From: Aureimonas sp. ME7
Lineage (GTDB): Bacteria; Pseudomonadota; Alphaproteobacteria; Rhizobiales; Rhizobiaceae
Assembly (NCBI RefSeq): GCF_903970965.1
Contig: NZ_CAJCKW010000010.1
Location: 42,360-106,359, forward strand
Reading direction: 5' to 3'
DNA length: 64,000 bases
The translations under genes and the position numbers were made by a program. Below are positions 9,669 to 19,155 of the stretch, piece by piece. The notes beneath the pieces were generated by a model that saw only the letters and a list, made by a program, of their open reading frames with translations, was not told the origin of the DNA and searched no databases. Within the stretch, counting starts at the first letter, position 1. Each line of letters opens with the position of its first letter.

Positions 9669-10157
9669 TCAAAGCTGTCGTTCGAAGACGGTCGCCGGAA
9701 TGCCGAGCTCGCTATCCGCCCTGCCCGTTCTGACGAACCCGTGGCGCTCGTAGAAGGCGATCGCACGAACGTTGGCACCCTCGACTTCGATCCGCATGCG
9801 CTTTGCCTCGGGGAAGCAGTCGAGCATTTCGGAGAGAAGATCGGCGCCCACCCCGCACCCCTGAACGGTCGGGCGGACGTAGAGCTGGTGGAGCACGACG
9901 AGCGTTCGATCGGCGGCGGCCATTTTGGCATAGGCCATGCCGCCGAGTTCGGCGCCGCTGTCGGCGACCAGAAACTCGGCGTTCGGCTGCGACAGACGAG
10001 AGGCCAGAACTTCTACGGAGTGCCAAGCGTCAGTGATCTCGCGAACGCGCTCGGCACCGTAGATCCCATCATACGTATCGTGCCACGTCTCACGAAGGAG
10101 AGCTGAAACCGCCGGCACATCGGCCTTGCCGGCGGTTCGAACGAAGAAGCGGCTCAT
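9669..10157 (-). CDS. GNAT family N-acetyltransferase (downstream of gatB)
   Basis: Predicted acetyl-CoA-dependent N-acetyltransferase of 162 residues. The acetyl-CoA pyrophosphate loop is seen as [17 protein letters not shown] (motif A, near residues 105-121), followed by the motif-B segment [15 protein letters not shown]. The ATG at 10157 overlaps the gatB stop by 4 bp (ATGA), so translation is likely coupled to gatB. The frame could extend upstream to 10247, but that part lies inside gatB. The acetylated substrate is unknown. Confidence 0.88.
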   Translation of the reverse strand: MSRFFVRTAGKADVPAVSALLRETWHDTYDGIYGAERVREITDAWHSVEVLASRLSQPNAEFLVADSGAELGGMAYAKMAAADRTLVVLHQLYVRPTVQGCGVGADLLSEMLDCFPEAKRMRIEVEGANVRAIAFYERHGFVRTGRADSELGIPATVFERQL

Positions 10158-11653
10158 TCGATGCCGAGCTTTGCCTTCACGAGATCGTTCACCGCCTGGG
10201 GATTGGCCTTGCCGCCTGTTGCCCGCATCACCTGGCCGACGAACCAACCGGCCAGCGTCGGCTTGGCTTTCGCCTGCTCGACCTTCTCCGGATTGGCGGC
10301 AATGACTTCGTCCACCGCCTTCTCGATCGCGCCCGTATCCGTCACCTGACGCAGGCCCCGGCTTTCCACGAGCTCGCGCGGATCGCCGCCCTCGTTCCAG
10401 ACGATCTCGAACAGGTCCTTCGCGATCTTGCCCGAGATCGTTCCCTCACGAATGAGATCGAGAACCGCGCCGAGCTGATCGGCCGAAACCGGCGTTTCCT
10501 CGATTCCCTTACCGCTTTTGTTAAGCGCGCCGAGGAGATCGTTGATCACCCAGTTGGCGGCCTGCTTGGCGTCCCGCCCCTTGGCGACCTGCTCGAAGAA
10601 ATCGGCGATCGCCTTTTCCGAGACGAGGATCGATGCGTCGTAGGCTGAAAGCCCGGCATCGGTGATCAGGCGCTGGCGCTTGTCGTCCGGCAGTTCGGGC
10701 AGATCGGCGCGCAATCCTTCCACGAACGCGTCGTCGAACTCCAATGGAAGGAGATCGGGATCGGGGAAGTAGCGGTAGTCGTGCGCGTCTTCCTTGGAGC
10801 GCATGGCCCGCGTTTCGCCCTTGCCCGGATCGAACAGGCGCGTTTCCTGGTCGATCGAACCGCCGTCCTCCAGGATCGCGATCTGGCGACGGGCTTCGGA
10901 TTCGATGGCCTGTCCGACGAAGCGGATCGAGTTGACGTTCTTGATCTCACAACGCGTGCCGAAGGCACCGCCCGGACGGCGAACGGACACGTTGACGTCG
11001 GCGCGCATCGAGCCCTCGTCCATGTTGCCGTCGCAGGTGCCGAGATAACGCAGGATGGTGCGCAGCTTGGTGAGGTAGGCGCGCGCCTCGTCAGCCGAGC
11101 GCATGTCCGGCTTCGAGACGATCTCCATCAGGGCGACGCCGGAGCGGTTCAGATCGACGTAGGACATGGTCGCATGCTGGTCGTGTAGCGACTTGCCGGC
11201 GTCCTGCTCCAGATGCAGGCGCTCGATGCCGATCTCGATCTCGTCGAACTGGCCCTTCGAATCCGGACCGACCGAGACGATCACCGTTCCCTCGCCGACG
11301 ATCGGCTGCTGAAATTGCGAAATCTGATAGCCCTGCGGCAGGTCGGGATAGAAATAGTTCTTTCGGTCGAAGACCGAGCGGTTGTTGATCTGCGCCTTCA
11401 ACCCGAGCCCGGTACGGACGGCCTGACGAACGCATTCGACGTTGATGACCGGCAGCATGCCCGGCATCGCGGCATCCACCAGCGAGACGTTGTCGTTGGG
11501 TGCGGAGCCGAACTGGGTCGAGGCGCCGGAAAAGAGCTTGGACTCGGACAGGACCTGCGCATGGACTTCCATGCCGATCACGATCTCCCAATCGCCGGAA
11601 ATGCCGGGGATGAACTTCTTGGGATCGGGGGTGCGGACATCGACGATGGTCAT
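10154..11653 (-). CDS. gatB: Asp/Glu-tRNA(Asn/Gln) amidotransferase subunit B
   Basis: tRNA-binding and kinase subunit of GatCAB, which turns Glu-tRNA(Gln) and/or Asp-tRNA(Asn) into the correct amide forms. The 499 residues show [16 protein letters not shown], the [10 protein letters not shown] segment, [30 protein letters not shown] and the C-terminal YqeY-like helical tail with [25 protein letters not shown] residues. The gene lies 61 bp after gatA and overlaps the following GNAT gene by 4 bp. Confidence 0.98.
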   Translation of the reverse strand: MTIVDVRTPDPKKFIPGISGDWEIVIGMEVHAQVLSESKLFSGASTQFGSAPNDNVSLVDAAMPGMLPVINVECVRQAVRTGLGLKAQINNRSVFDRKNYFYPDLPQGYQISQFQQPIVGEGTVIVSVGPDSKGQFDEIEIGIERLHLEQDAGKSLHDQHATMSYVDLNRSGVALMEIVSKPDMRSADEARAYLTKLRTILRYLGTCDGNMDEGSMRADVNVSVRRPGGAFGTRCEIKNVNSIRFVGQAIESEARRQIAILEDGGSIDQETRLFDPGKGETRAMRSKEDAHDYRYFPDPDLLPLEFDDAFVEGLRADLPELPDDKRQRLITDAGLSAYDASILVSEKAIADFFEQVAKGRDAKQAANWVINDLLGALNKSGKGIEETPVSADQLGAVLDLIREGTISGKIAKDLFEIVWNEGGDPRELVESRGLRQVTDTGAIEKAVDEVIAANPEKVEQAKAKPTLAGWFVGQVMRATGGKANPQAVNDLVKAKLGIE

Positions 11654-11714
11654 CGGACGAACTCGTGAAGTGCGTTGAGCGATCTGCGCGACATGTGGGA
11701 GGCGATGGGCGCCG

Positions 11715-13196
11715 TCACCACCAGCGATCGGGCTGGAAGCGACCGGCCGCTTGCTCGATCACGGACGCGGAGGCGAAGAGGGTTTCCTCGTCGAACGGAC
11801 GGCCGATCAGTTGAAGCCCGAGCGGCGTTCCCTCGGCCGAGAGGCCGGCAGGCACCGAGATTCCCGGCAGGCCGGCGAGGTTGACGGTGATCGTGAACAC
11901 GTCGTTCAGATACATCGCGACGGGATCGGCCGCGAGGTTCTCGTCGCCGATGGCGAAGGCGGCCGACGGCGTCGTCGGCGTCAGGATCGCGTCGACGCCG
12001 TCGGCGAAGACGGTCTCGAAATCGCGCTTGATCAGCGTGCGGACCTTCTGCGCCTTCAGATAGTAGGCGTCGTAATACCCGGCCGAAAGCACATAGGTGC
12101 CGACCATGATGCGACGCTTCACCTCGCGCCCGAACCCGGCGGCGCGGGTGTTCTCGTACATCTCCGCGATGTCTTTGCCGGGCACGCGAAGGCCGTAGCG
12201 CACGCCGTCGTAGCGTGCGAGGTTCGATGAAGCTTCCGCCGGAGCCACGATGTAGTAGGCCGGCAGAGCGTATTTCGTGTGCGGCAGGGAGACGTCGACG
12301 ATCTCGGCGCCTGCGTCCTTCAGATAAGCGATCCCCTTCTGCCAAAGCGCGTCGATCTCGGCGGAGAGGCCCTCGACGCGGTATTCGCGCGGAATGCCGA
12401 TCCTGAGGCCACGAACCGAACGACCGACGGCCGCCTCGTAGTCCGGAACGGGACGGTCAACCGAGGTCGTGTCCTTGTCGTCCACCGAAGCCATCGACTT
12501 CAGAAGGATGGCCGCGTCGCGAACGTCGCGCGCGATCGGCCCGGCCTGATCGAGCGACGAGGCATAGGCGACGATACCCCAGCGCGAGCAGCGGCCGTAG
12601 GTCGGCTTGATGCCGACCGTGCCCGTGAGGCCAGCCGGCTGCCGGATCGAGCCGCCGGTATCGGTCGCCGTGGCGCCGGCGCAGATGCGCGCGGCCACCG
12701 CCGCTGCCGAACCGCCGGAGGAGCCACCCGGCACCAGCGCGACGTCCGAGCCCGACCGCCGCCACGGATTGACCACAGGTCCGTCATGACTCGTCTCGTT
12801 GGACGAACCCATGGCGAATTCGTCCATGTTCAGCTTGCCGAGCATGACGGCGCCGTCCGCCCAGAGATTGGCGGTGACGGTGGATTCGTAGCGAGGCTCG
12901 AACTTGTCGAGGATATGCGAGGAGGCCTGCGTGTGCACGCTCCTAGTCGCGAACAGGTCCTTGACGCCGAGCGGGATGCCCTCGAGCGGCCCGGCCGCGC
13001 CGCTCGCCAGCTTCTCGTCGGAGGCCGCCGCCATCTCGCGCGCCCGCTCGGGCGTCACCGCCACATAGGCGTTGAGAGCACCATTCGCGGCGTCGATCGC
13101 ACCGAGATACGCATCGGTCAGCTCGGCGGCGGTGAACGTCTTCGCCTTCAGCGCATCGCGCGCTTCCGCAATCGTGTATCGGGTCAGGTCGGTCAT
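11715..13196 (-). CDS. gatA: Asp/Glu-tRNA(Asn/Gln) amidotransferase subunit A
   Basis: Glutaminase subunit of GatCAB that releases ammonia for transamidation. At 493 residues it is a standard amidase-signature enzyme: the catalytic Ser-cisSer-Lys triad is supported by GVKDLFAT (Lys), the Gly/Ser-rich [15 protein letters not shown] segment and [12 protein letters not shown] (Ser). The gene is third in the gatC-GNAT-gatA-gatB run, 46 bp after the GNAT gene. Confidence 0.98.
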   Translation of the reverse strand: MTDLTRYTIAEARDALKAKTFTAAELTDAYLGAIDAANGALNAYVAVTPERAREMAAASDEKLASGAAGPLEGIPLGVKDLFATRSVHTQASSHILDKFEPRYESTVTANLWADGAVMLGKLNMDEFAMGSSNETSHDGPVVNPWRRSGSDVALVPGGSSGGSAAAVAARICAGATATDTGGSIRQPAGLTGTVGIKPTYGRCSRWGIVAYASSLDQAGPIARDVRDAAILLKSMASVDDKDTTSVDRPVPDYEAAVGRSVRGLRIGIPREYRVEGLSAEIDALWQKGIAYLKDAGAEIVDVSLPHTKYALPAYYIVAPAEASSNLARYDGVRYGLRVPGKDIAEMYENTRAAGFGREVKRRIMVGTYVLSAGYYDAYYLKAQKVRTLIKRDFETVFADGVDAILTPTTPSAAFAIGDENLAADPVAMYLNDVFTITVNLAGLPGISVPAGLSAEGTPLGLQLIGRPFDEETLFASASVIEQAAGRFQPDRWW

Positions 13197-13242
13197 CGGC
13201 TCGGCTTCTTTGAAACTGAGAAAGGCGAAAGCGTGGAAGACG

Positions 13243-13716
13243 TTACGTCAGCGGCTTCGCGTAGAATATCGAGTATGGATTGTCTGGGTAATCGGCAAAA
13301 GCGCCGGTTTGCTCGAAGCCGGCGGCTTCGTACAGCCTTCGTGCCGAGCGATAATGGACGCCCGTTTCCAGCAAGAGCCGTCGCGAGCCCTCGAGGCGAG
13401 CCTGCGCTTCCACCGTATCGAGCAGACGCGCTCCCAGACGCGCTCCCCGCGCCTCGGGGCGGACGAACATCCGCTTGAGCTCGGCGGCGCCATCCGGGTG
13501 GCGCAGCAAAGCGCAGCAGCCGACCGCTCGGTCATTCGTCCGGGCGATCCAGACCGTCGTGTCCGGCCCGTCCATCTCCTCCGCTGTCAGGCAGAAGTTG
13601 AAGTCCTGCGGGGTCTCCGGCTCCATCTCGCGGATCGCGACGTCGAGTTCGGCGATGAGGTCGGCGAGATCGGGATGAAGCGCGCTTACGCGCGAGATCA
13701 CGATATCAGCCGTCAT
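13243..13716 (-). CDS. GNAT family N-acetyltransferase (between gatC and gatA)
   Basis: Predicted N-acetyltransferase of 157 residues. Motif A is [19 protein letters not shown] (near residues 82-100) and motif B is [20 protein letters not shown]. The start overlaps the gatC stop by 4 bp, so it is embedded in the gatCAB operon. Such small GNAT proteins are promiscuous as a family; a link to tRNA amidation is only suggested by position. It is not a close copy of the other GNAT gene at the end of the operon. Confidence 0.88.
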   Translation of the reverse strand: MTADIVISRVSALHPDLADLIAELDVAIREMEPETPQDFNFCLTAEEMDGPDTTVWIARTNDRAVGCCALLRHPDGAAELKRMFVRPEARGARLGARLLDTVEAQARLEGSRRLLLETGVHYRSARRLYEAAGFEQTGAFADYPDNPYSIFYAKPLT

Positions 13717-14000
13717 TCCACGACCTTCGGCACGAGGAAGAAGTGGTCGTCGGTCGCGGGCGCGTTAGCGACGATGTCGTCCGCCTTGTGGCCATCGGTG
13801 ACGGCGTCGTCGCGCTTCTTCATCTCGATCGGAATGACGGACGTCATCGGCTCGACGCCCGAAACGTCCACCTCGCCGAGCTGTTCGAAGAAGCCGAGGA
13901 TGGCGTTCAGCTCGCCCTGCATCGTCTGAACCTCGTCCTCGGTGACCGCAAGGCGGGCAAGACGAGCGACGCGACGGACAGTGGCGGTATCGACAGACAT
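13713..14000 (-). CDS. gatC: Asp/Glu-tRNA(Asn/Gln) amidotransferase subunit C
   Basis: Small subunit of 95 residues that stabilises GatA in the GatCAB complex. The family signature is complete: [17 protein letters not shown], the [22 protein letters not shown] helix and loop, then RDDAVTDG and the C-terminal FFLVPKVVE. It opens the operon; the preceding 86 bp carry a strong hairpin that separates it from the UPF0173 gene. No other start is plausible. Confidence 0.97.
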   Translation of the reverse strand: MSVDTATVRRVARLARLAVTEDEVQTMQGELNAILGFFEQLGEVDVSGVEPMTSVIPIEMKKRDDAVTDGHKADDIVANAPATDDHFFLVPKVVE

Positions 14001-14039
14001 GCGTTTTCCCGAAAGCTTTGCTTTGGGACAAGGCTATAT

Positions 14040-14069
14040 CGACGGCGTTGCGCCGAGGCAACGCCGTCG
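14040..14069 (-). terminator. Hairpin between UPF0173 gene and gatC
   Basis: A perfect 12-bp inverted repeat, CGACGGCGTTGC and GCAACGCCGTCG, with a 6-base loop GCCGAG. It lies after the UPF0173 stop and before gatC on the same strand. There is no T-run on either side, so it may be a terminator without U-tract, an RNA stabiliser or a leader element for gatC. Confidence 0.5.
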
Positions 14070-14086
14070 AGCGGGCGTGCCCGATC

Positions 14087-14788
14087 TCAGATCTCGAAGG
14101 CTTCGCCGATCTTCGGCACGAGGACGCGAGACGCCTCGCCTTCCATCGCCTCGATGAACTTGTTCGGATTAGCGTCTAGAATCGGCAATGTGCCCCAATG
14201 GAGCGGCACGATGGTCTGGAAGTTGAAGTAGCGCCGGCAGGCGAGCGCCGCGACCGCCGCGCCCATGGTCAGCCGGTCCCCGCACGGCACGAGGCCGATC
14301 TTGGGCTGGTGAAGCTCCTCGATCAGCGCCATGTCGCCGAAGATGTCGGTGTCGCCCATGTGGTAGACGCTGCCGCCGTCGTCGAAATGGATGACGATGC
14401 CGTTCGGCATGCCGAGATAGGTGACGGTGCCGTCTTCCTCGACGCTGCCCGACGAGTGGAAGGCCTGCGTCAGCGTGACGGAAAAGTCGTCGAACTTGAT
14501 CGTGCCGCCGGTGTTGGCGGGCTCGATCGAAGCGACGCCCTTCTTGCCCAGCCACTGCACCAGTTCGAACGTGCCGACGACCTTGGCCCCGTTCCGCTGA
14601 GCGATATCCACCGTGTCGCCGACATGGTCGAAATGGCCGTGCGTCAGAAGAATATGCGTGGTGCCTTTCGTAGCCTCCGCCACGTCGCCGTGGAAATGCG
14701 GGTTGCCCGTCAGAAACGGATCGATGAGGATGACGGATCGTCCCGTGTCGATCCGGAAGGCCGAATGGCCGAAGTAGGTCATTTTCAT
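14087..14788 (-). CDS. UPF0173 metal-dependent hydrolase (metallo-beta-lactamase fold)
   Basis: Metallo-beta-lactamase-fold hydrolase of 233 residues. The metal site is visible as [12 protein letters not shown] (HxHxDH), with [10 protein letters not shown] and the C-terminal [12 protein letters not shown] histidine. N-terminal [13 protein letters not shown] is typical of UPF0173. The substrate is unknown. It stands alone: ruvX diverges from it 78 bp away, and a hairpin separates it from gatC. Confidence 0.93.
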   Translation of the reverse strand: MKMTYFGHSAFRIDTGRSVILIDPFLTGNPHFHGDVAEATKGTTHILLTHGHFDHVGDTVDIAQRNGAKVVGTFELVQWLGKKGVASIEPANTGGTIKFDDFSVTLTQAFHSSGSVEEDGTVTYLGMPNGIVIHFDDGGSVYHMGDTDIFGDMALIEELHQPKIGLVPCGDRLTMGAAVAALACRRYFNFQTIVPLHWGTLPILDANPNKFIEAMEGEASRVLVPKIGEAFEI

Positions 14789-14866
14789 GCTGATGGTTCT
14801 CCGCGCATGGCCTGGGCTGCTATGGCGGAGAAGCTAGGGCCGAGAACCGCACATCAAGGAGACGAC

Positions 14867-15346
14867 ATGCCGCTTGCCGAACTTGCCGACCTGTCCGGGC
14901 GCAAAACGGGAGGTAGCATCCTCGTGGGTCTCGATCTCGGAACAAAGACGATCGGGGTCGCGATGTCGGATCTTGGATGGCGCTTCGCCACGCCGCGCAC
15001 GGTCATCCGCCGGACGAAGTTTCAAGCCGACGCCGCCGAACTGAAATCCGTTCTGGACGAGGCGAAGTGCGATGCCATCGTCATGGGTCTGCCGCTTAAC
15101 ATGGACGGAAGCGAGGGCCCCCGCGCGCAATCGACCAAGGCATTCGTCCGCAACTACATGCGGCTCGACGAACGACCGATCGCGTTCTGGGACGAGCGGC
15201 TTTCCACGGTCGCGGCCGAGCGCGGAATGATCGAGATGGACATGTCGCGGCGCAAGCGGGCCGAGCGTATCGACGCCGCCGCAGCGGCCTTCATCCTTCA
15301 GGGAGCGTTGGACAGGCTTTTCGTGCTCGCTGCCCAGCGAGCGTAA
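14867..15346 (+). CDS. ruvX: Putative pre-16S rRNA nuclease / Holliday junction resolvase-like YqgF
   Basis: RNase H-fold protein of 159 residues that trims the 5' end of 16S rRNA precursors in E. coli (YqgF). Family motifs are [16 protein letters not shown] (first catalytic Asp), [32 protein letters not shown] and [12 protein letters not shown] (C-terminal catalytic Asp). The ATG at 14867 has AAGGAG about 7 bases upstream. Its last 49 bp overlap the 3' end of the convergent DUF6105 gene. Confidence 0.94.
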   Translation: MPLAELADLSGRKTGGSILVGLDLGTKTIGVAMSDLGWRFATPRTVIRRTKFQADAAELKSVLDEAKCDAIVMGLPLNMDGSEGPRAQSTKAFVRNYMRLDERPIAFWDERLSTVAAERGMIEMDMSRRKRAERIDAAAAAFILQGALDRLFVLAAQRA

Positions 15347-15615
15347 CGCAACCTCGCGAAGGCCAGGATCGGCTTGCGACGGCGGAACGCGTAGAGGGCC
15401 AGCACGATCAGGCTGTCCAGCACCAGCGCTCGCGCCACCAGCGGAGGCAGCGTTTCCGGCGGAACGCCGAGCGCTTCGCCGTAAACGGCAAAGACCGTGT
15501 CGTACATCTCGCGCGAGAAGAAGAAGAGCCCGAAGCTCCAGTCGTTCGAGGCGAGCGCGAGCCAGACGACGAGAAACGAGATCGGCAGGAACCAGAGGGA
15601 CAGGAGCCAGCGCAT
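15298..15615 (-). CDS. DUF6105 family small membrane protein
   Basis: Small protein of 105 residues with an N-terminal membrane segment ([20 protein letters not shown]), a middle part [19 protein letters not shown] and a second hydrophobic segment near residues 60-77 before a basic tail. It resembles the rhizobial DUF6105 family in its SREM-D-VF and PPLVARA-V-DSLIV features. Function is unknown. The start codon shares one base with the stop of the upstream gene (TGATG). Its 3' end overlaps ruvX by 49 bp. Confidence 0.8.
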   Translation of the reverse strand: MRWLLSLWFLPISFLVVWLALASNDWSFGLFFFSREMYDTVFAVYGEALGVPPETLPPLVARALVLDSLIVLALYAFRRRKPILAFARLRYARWAASTKSLSNAP

Positions 15616-16094
15616 CAGAACTCGTCCCGGTTCGCCGTCCAGTGCGTACGCGGGCTTGGCTTCTGCCGAGGGATGGATGCCTCGATAGCCTTCACCGTGC
15701 GCTTGAACGCGATTTCGTCGAGTTCGTCCTCCGCATCGGGCGCGAAGATGCACGCGTCGAACGCGATGGCGAGAAGGCTGAGGCCGACCGACCAGAACGC
15801 GAGGTCGAGGCGCCCGAACACGGCCGCGAACGGTGCTCCGAAGATCAGCGCTGCCAACACCATGGATGAGCAGATGCCGATGGCGGCAAAGGCCAGAAGC
15901 TCGCCCCGCCGCACGTGCGTCTCCTTGCCCGAGTGCAAGCATACGAGACTGAAGGCGGACAGGACGCCGGTGCCAAGGGTTAGAACAGCGACGGGCAGAT
16001 CCGCTCCAATAGGGTCGCGAAGGTCTACGAACGCCGTGACGAGAAGAAAGCCTGTCCACGCGCTTAGGGCAAAGGTCGTTGGAATTCGGCGCAT
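15615..16094 (-). CDS. Hypothetical multi-span membrane protein
   Basis: Protein of 159 residues with about four hydrophobic segments (near 8-24, 32-52, 69-88 and 96-112), then a soluble acidic and basic tail with DAEDELDEIAFKRTVKAIEAS. I do not recognise the family. It is translationally coupled to the DUF6105 gene by a one-base overlap, and a perfect CtrA-type site lies 19-33 bp upstream of its ATG, so it may be cell-cycle regulated. Confidence 0.75.
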   Translation of the reverse strand: MRRIPTTFALSAWTGFLLVTAFVDLRDPIGADLPVAVLTLGTGVLSAFSLVCLHSGKETHVRRGELLAFAAIGICSSMVLAALIFGAPFAAVFGRLDLAFWSVGLSLLAIAFDACIFAPDAEDELDEIAFKRTVKAIEASIPRQKPSPRTHWTANRDEF

Positions 16095-16112
16095 CGATCC
16101 GCCCCCAGTTCG

Positions 16113-16128
16113 TTAACGAAACATTAAC
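16113..16128. promoter_or_regulatory. CtrA-type binding site, TTAA-N7-TTAAC
   Basis: Perfect match to the full CtrA recognition pattern: TTAA at 16113-16116, seven bases, TTAA at 16124-16127 followed by C. It lies 19 bp from the start of the minus-strand membrane gene and about 140 bp before pyrB. Binding is inferred from pattern only. Confidence 0.5.
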
Positions 16129-16175
16129 GCAAACCTTTCCCCATAGCTCCGGGTCCGCAACCGGAATGTCGCGCC

Positions 16176-16183
16176 ATGGTTAA
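16176..16183 (-). promoter_or_regulatory. Possible CtrA half-site TTAACCAT
   Basis: The minus strand reads TTAACCAT, a known CtrA half-site type, 48 bp from the full site in the same divergent intergenic region and about 87 bp before pyrB. An 8-base match can occur by chance. Confidence 0.25.
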
Positions 16184-16269
16184 CGCCGGGGATAACCCGC
16201 CGCCCCTCGCCTTCCCGCGCACCAGCCGCTTGTGAGGACGGGCGCTATCTCCTATAGCCCGATCTCGAC

Positions 16270-17223
16270 ATGTCAGAGCTTTCCAGCACTCCGTCCGCTC
16301 CCCGTCGCCATCTACTCGGCATCGCGGGTCTGTCGCTTCCCGACATCCACACGCTGATGGATCTCGCCGAACGCGAGATCGCGGTCAGCCTTGGCCGCGA
16401 CAAGAAGAAGTCCGCCCTCAAGGGTCGGACACAGATCAACCTGTTCTTCGAAGCGTCCACCCGCACGCAGGCCTCGTTCGAGCTGGCAGGCAAGCGACTG
16501 GGGGCGGACGTGATGAACATGTCGGTCGCCAATTCTTCGGTGAAGAAGGGCGAGACGCTGATCGATACGGCGATGACGCTGAACGCCATGCGGCCGGACA
16601 TTCTCGTGGTCCGCCACCATTCGGCGGGAGCCGTCGCGCTGCTGGCCCAAAAGGTCGGCTGCTCGGTGGTCAACGCCGGCGACGGCGCGCACGAACACCC
16701 GACGCAGGCGCTTCTGGACGCTTTGACCATCCGCCGACGCAAGGGCCGAGTGGCTCGGCTCGTCGTGGCGATCTGCGGGGACGTGCTTCACAGCCGCGTC
16801 GCGCGCTCCAACATCCTGCTCCTCAACGCGCTCGGCGCCGATGTGCGCGTCATCGCGCCGTCAACGCTTCTGCCGACCGGTATCGAGGACATGGGCGTGC
16901 GCGTCTTCCGCGACATGGACGCGGGGCTCGAAGGCGCGGACGTCGTGATGATGCTGCGCCTTCAGCGCGAGCGCATGGAGGGCTCTTTCGTGCCCTCGGT
17001 GCGCGAGTATTTCAGCCTGTTCGGTCTCGACGAACGTCGCCTGGCCCGCGCCAAACCCGATGCGCTCGTCATGCATCCCGGCCCGATGAATCGCGGCGTC
17101 GAGATCGCATCGGAGGTCGCCGATGGGCCGCAAAGCGTCATCGAGGAACAGGTGGAGATGGGCGTCGCGGTTCGCATGGCGGTGATGGAGTGGATGATGG
17201 GCAACGAGGAGGCCGCATCGTGA
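16270..17223 (+). CDS. pyrB: Aspartate carbamoyltransferase catalytic subunit
   Basis: Condenses carbamoyl phosphate with aspartate, the committed step of pyrimidine synthesis. The 317 residues contain [20 protein letters not shown] (carbamoyl phosphate site STRT), [25 protein letters not shown] and the C-terminal [11 protein letters not shown] aspartate-binding loop. No regulatory PyrI is nearby. The stop overlaps the GTG of the next gene by 4 bp; that gene encodes a PyrC homologue lacking metal ligands, the pairing known from dodecameric ATCase of Pseudomonas. Confidence 0.98.
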   Translation: MSELSSTPSAPRRHLLGIAGLSLPDIHTLMDLAEREIAVSLGRDKKKSALKGRTQINLFFEASTRTQASFELAGKRLGADVMNMSVANSSVKKGETLIDTAMTLNAMRPDILVVRHHSAGAVALLAQKVGCSVVNAGDGAHEHPTQALLDALTIRRRKGRVARLVVAICGDVLHSRVARSNILLLNALGADVRVIAPSTLLPTGIEDMGVRVFRDMDAGLEGADVVMMLRLQRERMEGSFVPSVREYFSLFGLDERRLARAKPDALVMHPGPMNRGVEIASEVADGPQSVIEEQVEMGVAVRMAVMEWMMGNEEAAS

Positions 17224-18536
17224 GCGAGCGTTCGGCCCGCCCCCTCGTCGTTGAGAACGCTCGCATCTTCGATCCTTCGCGGGGTGTGGACGAGCGGGGG
17301 ACGCTGATCGTCGAGGACGGCACGATTGTCGCGGCGGGTGCGCAGGCGGCCAACCAGGGGGTGCCCGATGGCGCCGAGCGGCTGGACGCGAGCGGCCTTC
17401 TGCTCATTCCCGGTCTCGTCGACATGCGCGTCTTCGTCGGCGAGCCGGGCAACGAGCACCGCGAGACGATCCGCTCGGCCAGCCGCGCGGCGGCAGCCGG
17501 CGGGGTCACCTCCATCCTGACCATGCCGGAAACCGATCCGGTGATCGACGACGTCGCGCTGGCGCAGTTCGTCGTCCGCACGGCGCGCGAGACCGCGTCG
17601 GTCAACGTCTTCCCGTCCGCAGCCCTCACCAAGGGGCTGCGCGGCAAGGAAATGACGGAGATCGGCCTTCTGTCGCAGGCCGGCGTGCGCGCCTTCACGG
17701 ATGGTCGGCGCACCTTGACCGACGCCGGGCTGATCCGTCGCATCATGACCTATATGCGCGACTTCGAAGCGCTCTTCGTCCACGAGACGCAGGACGCCGC
17801 GCTCGTCGGCTCCGGGGTGATGAACGAGGGCCTTCTCGCCTCCTGGCTCGGCCTGCCCGGCATCCCGCGCGAGGCGGAGATCATCCCGCTGGAGCGGGAC
17901 CTGCGTCTCGCCTCCCTGACGCGCGCCGCCTATCACGCGGCCAAGATCTCCACGAGCGATTCGGTCGCCGCCGTGCGCACCGCCAAGGATCGTGGCGCCA
18001 ATGCCACTGCCGGCGTGTCCATCAACCACCTGTCGCTCAACGAGAACGACATCGGCGAGTATCGCACCTTCTTCCGCCTGTCGCCGCCGCTCCGCCACGA
18101 GGACGACCGCCAGGCGATGATCGCAGGACTGGCGGACGGTTCCATCGACGTCATCTGCTCCTCGCACGATCCACAGGACGCGGACGGCAAGCGCCGTCCC
18201 TTCGCGGAAGCCGAAACCGGGGCGATCGGGCTGGAAACACTCCTTCCCGCCGCTCTCCGGCTCCACCATTCCGATCAGGTTCCGCTGGCGCGGATCATCG
18301 AGGCGATGACGGTGGCGCCCGCCAAGCTCCTAAAGCTGGATCGCGGAACGCTGCAGACGGGACGACCGGCGGATTTCGCGTTGGTCGACCTCCATGCCCC
18401 CTTCGTCTTCGACAAGTCGCGCATTCACTCGCGTTCCAAGAACACGGCCTTCGAAGGCGCCCGCTTCCAGGGCGAGGTGATCAATACCTTCGTTTCCGGA
18501 CGCGAGGTCTTTTCCGCGCCGCAAGACGACCGCTGA
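17220..18536 (+). CDS. pyrC': Dihydroorotase-like protein, probably non-catalytic (PyrC')
   Basis: Amidohydrolase-fold protein of 438 residues, homologous to class I dihydroorotase. The zinc-binding D-x-H-x-H reads D68-M-R70-V-F72, so both histidines are lost. The catalytic TDHAPH-type motif reads SSHDPQ (near nt 18158-18175), losing the active-site aspartate. By analogy with Pseudomonas PyrC', it probably props up the ATCase assembly with PyrB rather than making dihydroorotate. The GTG start at 17220 follows GAGGAGG by 6 bases and overlaps the pyrB stop by 4 bp. A true dihydroorotase should be encoded elsewhere in the genome. Confidence 0.85.
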   Translation: MSERSARPLVVENARIFDPSRGVDERGTLIVEDGTIVAAGAQAANQGVPDGAERLDASGLLLIPGLVDMRVFVGEPGNEHRETIRSASRAAAAGGVTSILTMPETDPVIDDVALAQFVVRTARETASVNVFPSAALTKGLRGKEMTEIGLLSQAGVRAFTDGRRTLTDAGLIRRIMTYMRDFEALFVHETQDAALVGSGVMNEGLLASWLGLPGIPREAEIIPLERDLRLASLTRAAYHAAKISTSDSVAAVRTAKDRGANATAGVSINHLSLNENDIGEYRTFFRLSPPLRHEDDRQAMIAGLADGSIDVICSSHDPQDADGKRRPFAEAETGAIGLETLLPAALRLHHSDQVPLARIIEAMTVAPAKLLKLDRGTLQTGRPADFALVDLHAPFVFDKSRIHSRSKNTAFEGARFQGEVINTFVSGREVFSAPQDDR

Positions 18537-18558
18537 GCGAACGGATCAGGAAACCGCG

Positions 18559-19155
18559 ATGACCATCGAGCCGACCGTCGTTCTCCTCGCCCTTCTCGGC
18601 GGCTATCTCTGCGGGACGATCGCCTTCGGCCTGATCCTGACCAAGCTGTTCGGGCTCGGAGACCTTCGCTCGATCGGCTCCGGTAATATCGGCGCGACCA
18701 ACGTCCTGCGCACGGGCAACAAGACGGTCGCCGCCCTCACCCTTCTCGGCGACCTCCTGAAGGCCACCGTGCCGGTGCTGATCGCCTGGCGCTGGGGCGC
18801 GCCCGCTGCTGCGGCCGCCGGCCTCGGCGCCTTTCTCGGTCACCTGTTTCCGGTCTGGCTCGGCTTTCGCGGGGGCAAGGGCGTCGCCACCTATATCGGC
18901 GTCCTTCTGGGCTTCGCATGGCCGGGCGTCCTCGTCTTCGCCGCGGTCTGGCTGGGCGCGGCCAAGATCTGGAAGTATTCCTCGCTGGCCGCTCTCCTCG
19001 CGACGCTGATCGTCCCGATCGTCTATCTCCTGATCGGCAATCCCATGGCGGCCGCCCTCAGCGGTTTGCTGACCGTCCTCGTCTACCTCAAGCACATTCC
19101 CAACATCCGGCGCCTCCTGTCGGGAACCGAAAGCCGGATCGGGTCCAAGGGGTGA
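18559..19155 (+). CDS. plsY: Glycerol-3-phosphate acyltransferase PlsY
   Basis: Membrane acyltransferase that moves acyl groups from acyl-phosphate to glycerol-3-phosphate to make lysophosphatidic acid. The 198 residues include the three family motifs: [20 protein letters not shown], the [12 protein letters not shown] loop and the [14 protein letters not shown] tail, with about five transmembrane helices. It lies 22 bp after pyrC' and its stop overlaps the GTG of dprA by 4 bp. Confidence 0.97.
   Translation: MTIEPTVVLLALLGGYLCGTIAFGLILTKLFGLGDLRSIGSGNIGATNVLRTGNKTVAALTLLGDLLKATVPVLIAWRWGAPAAAAAGLGAFLGHLFPVWLGFRGGKGVATYIGVLLGFAWPGVLVFAAVWLGAAKIWKYSSLAALLATLIVPIVYLLIGNPMAAALSGLLTVLVYLKHIPNIRRLLSGTESRIGSKG

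Noticed and set aside
17190..17219. Upstream GTG at 17190 as the pyrC' start
   Set aside because: It lies inside pyrB, while the GTG at 17220 has GAGGAGG six bases upstream and the standard stop/start overlap.
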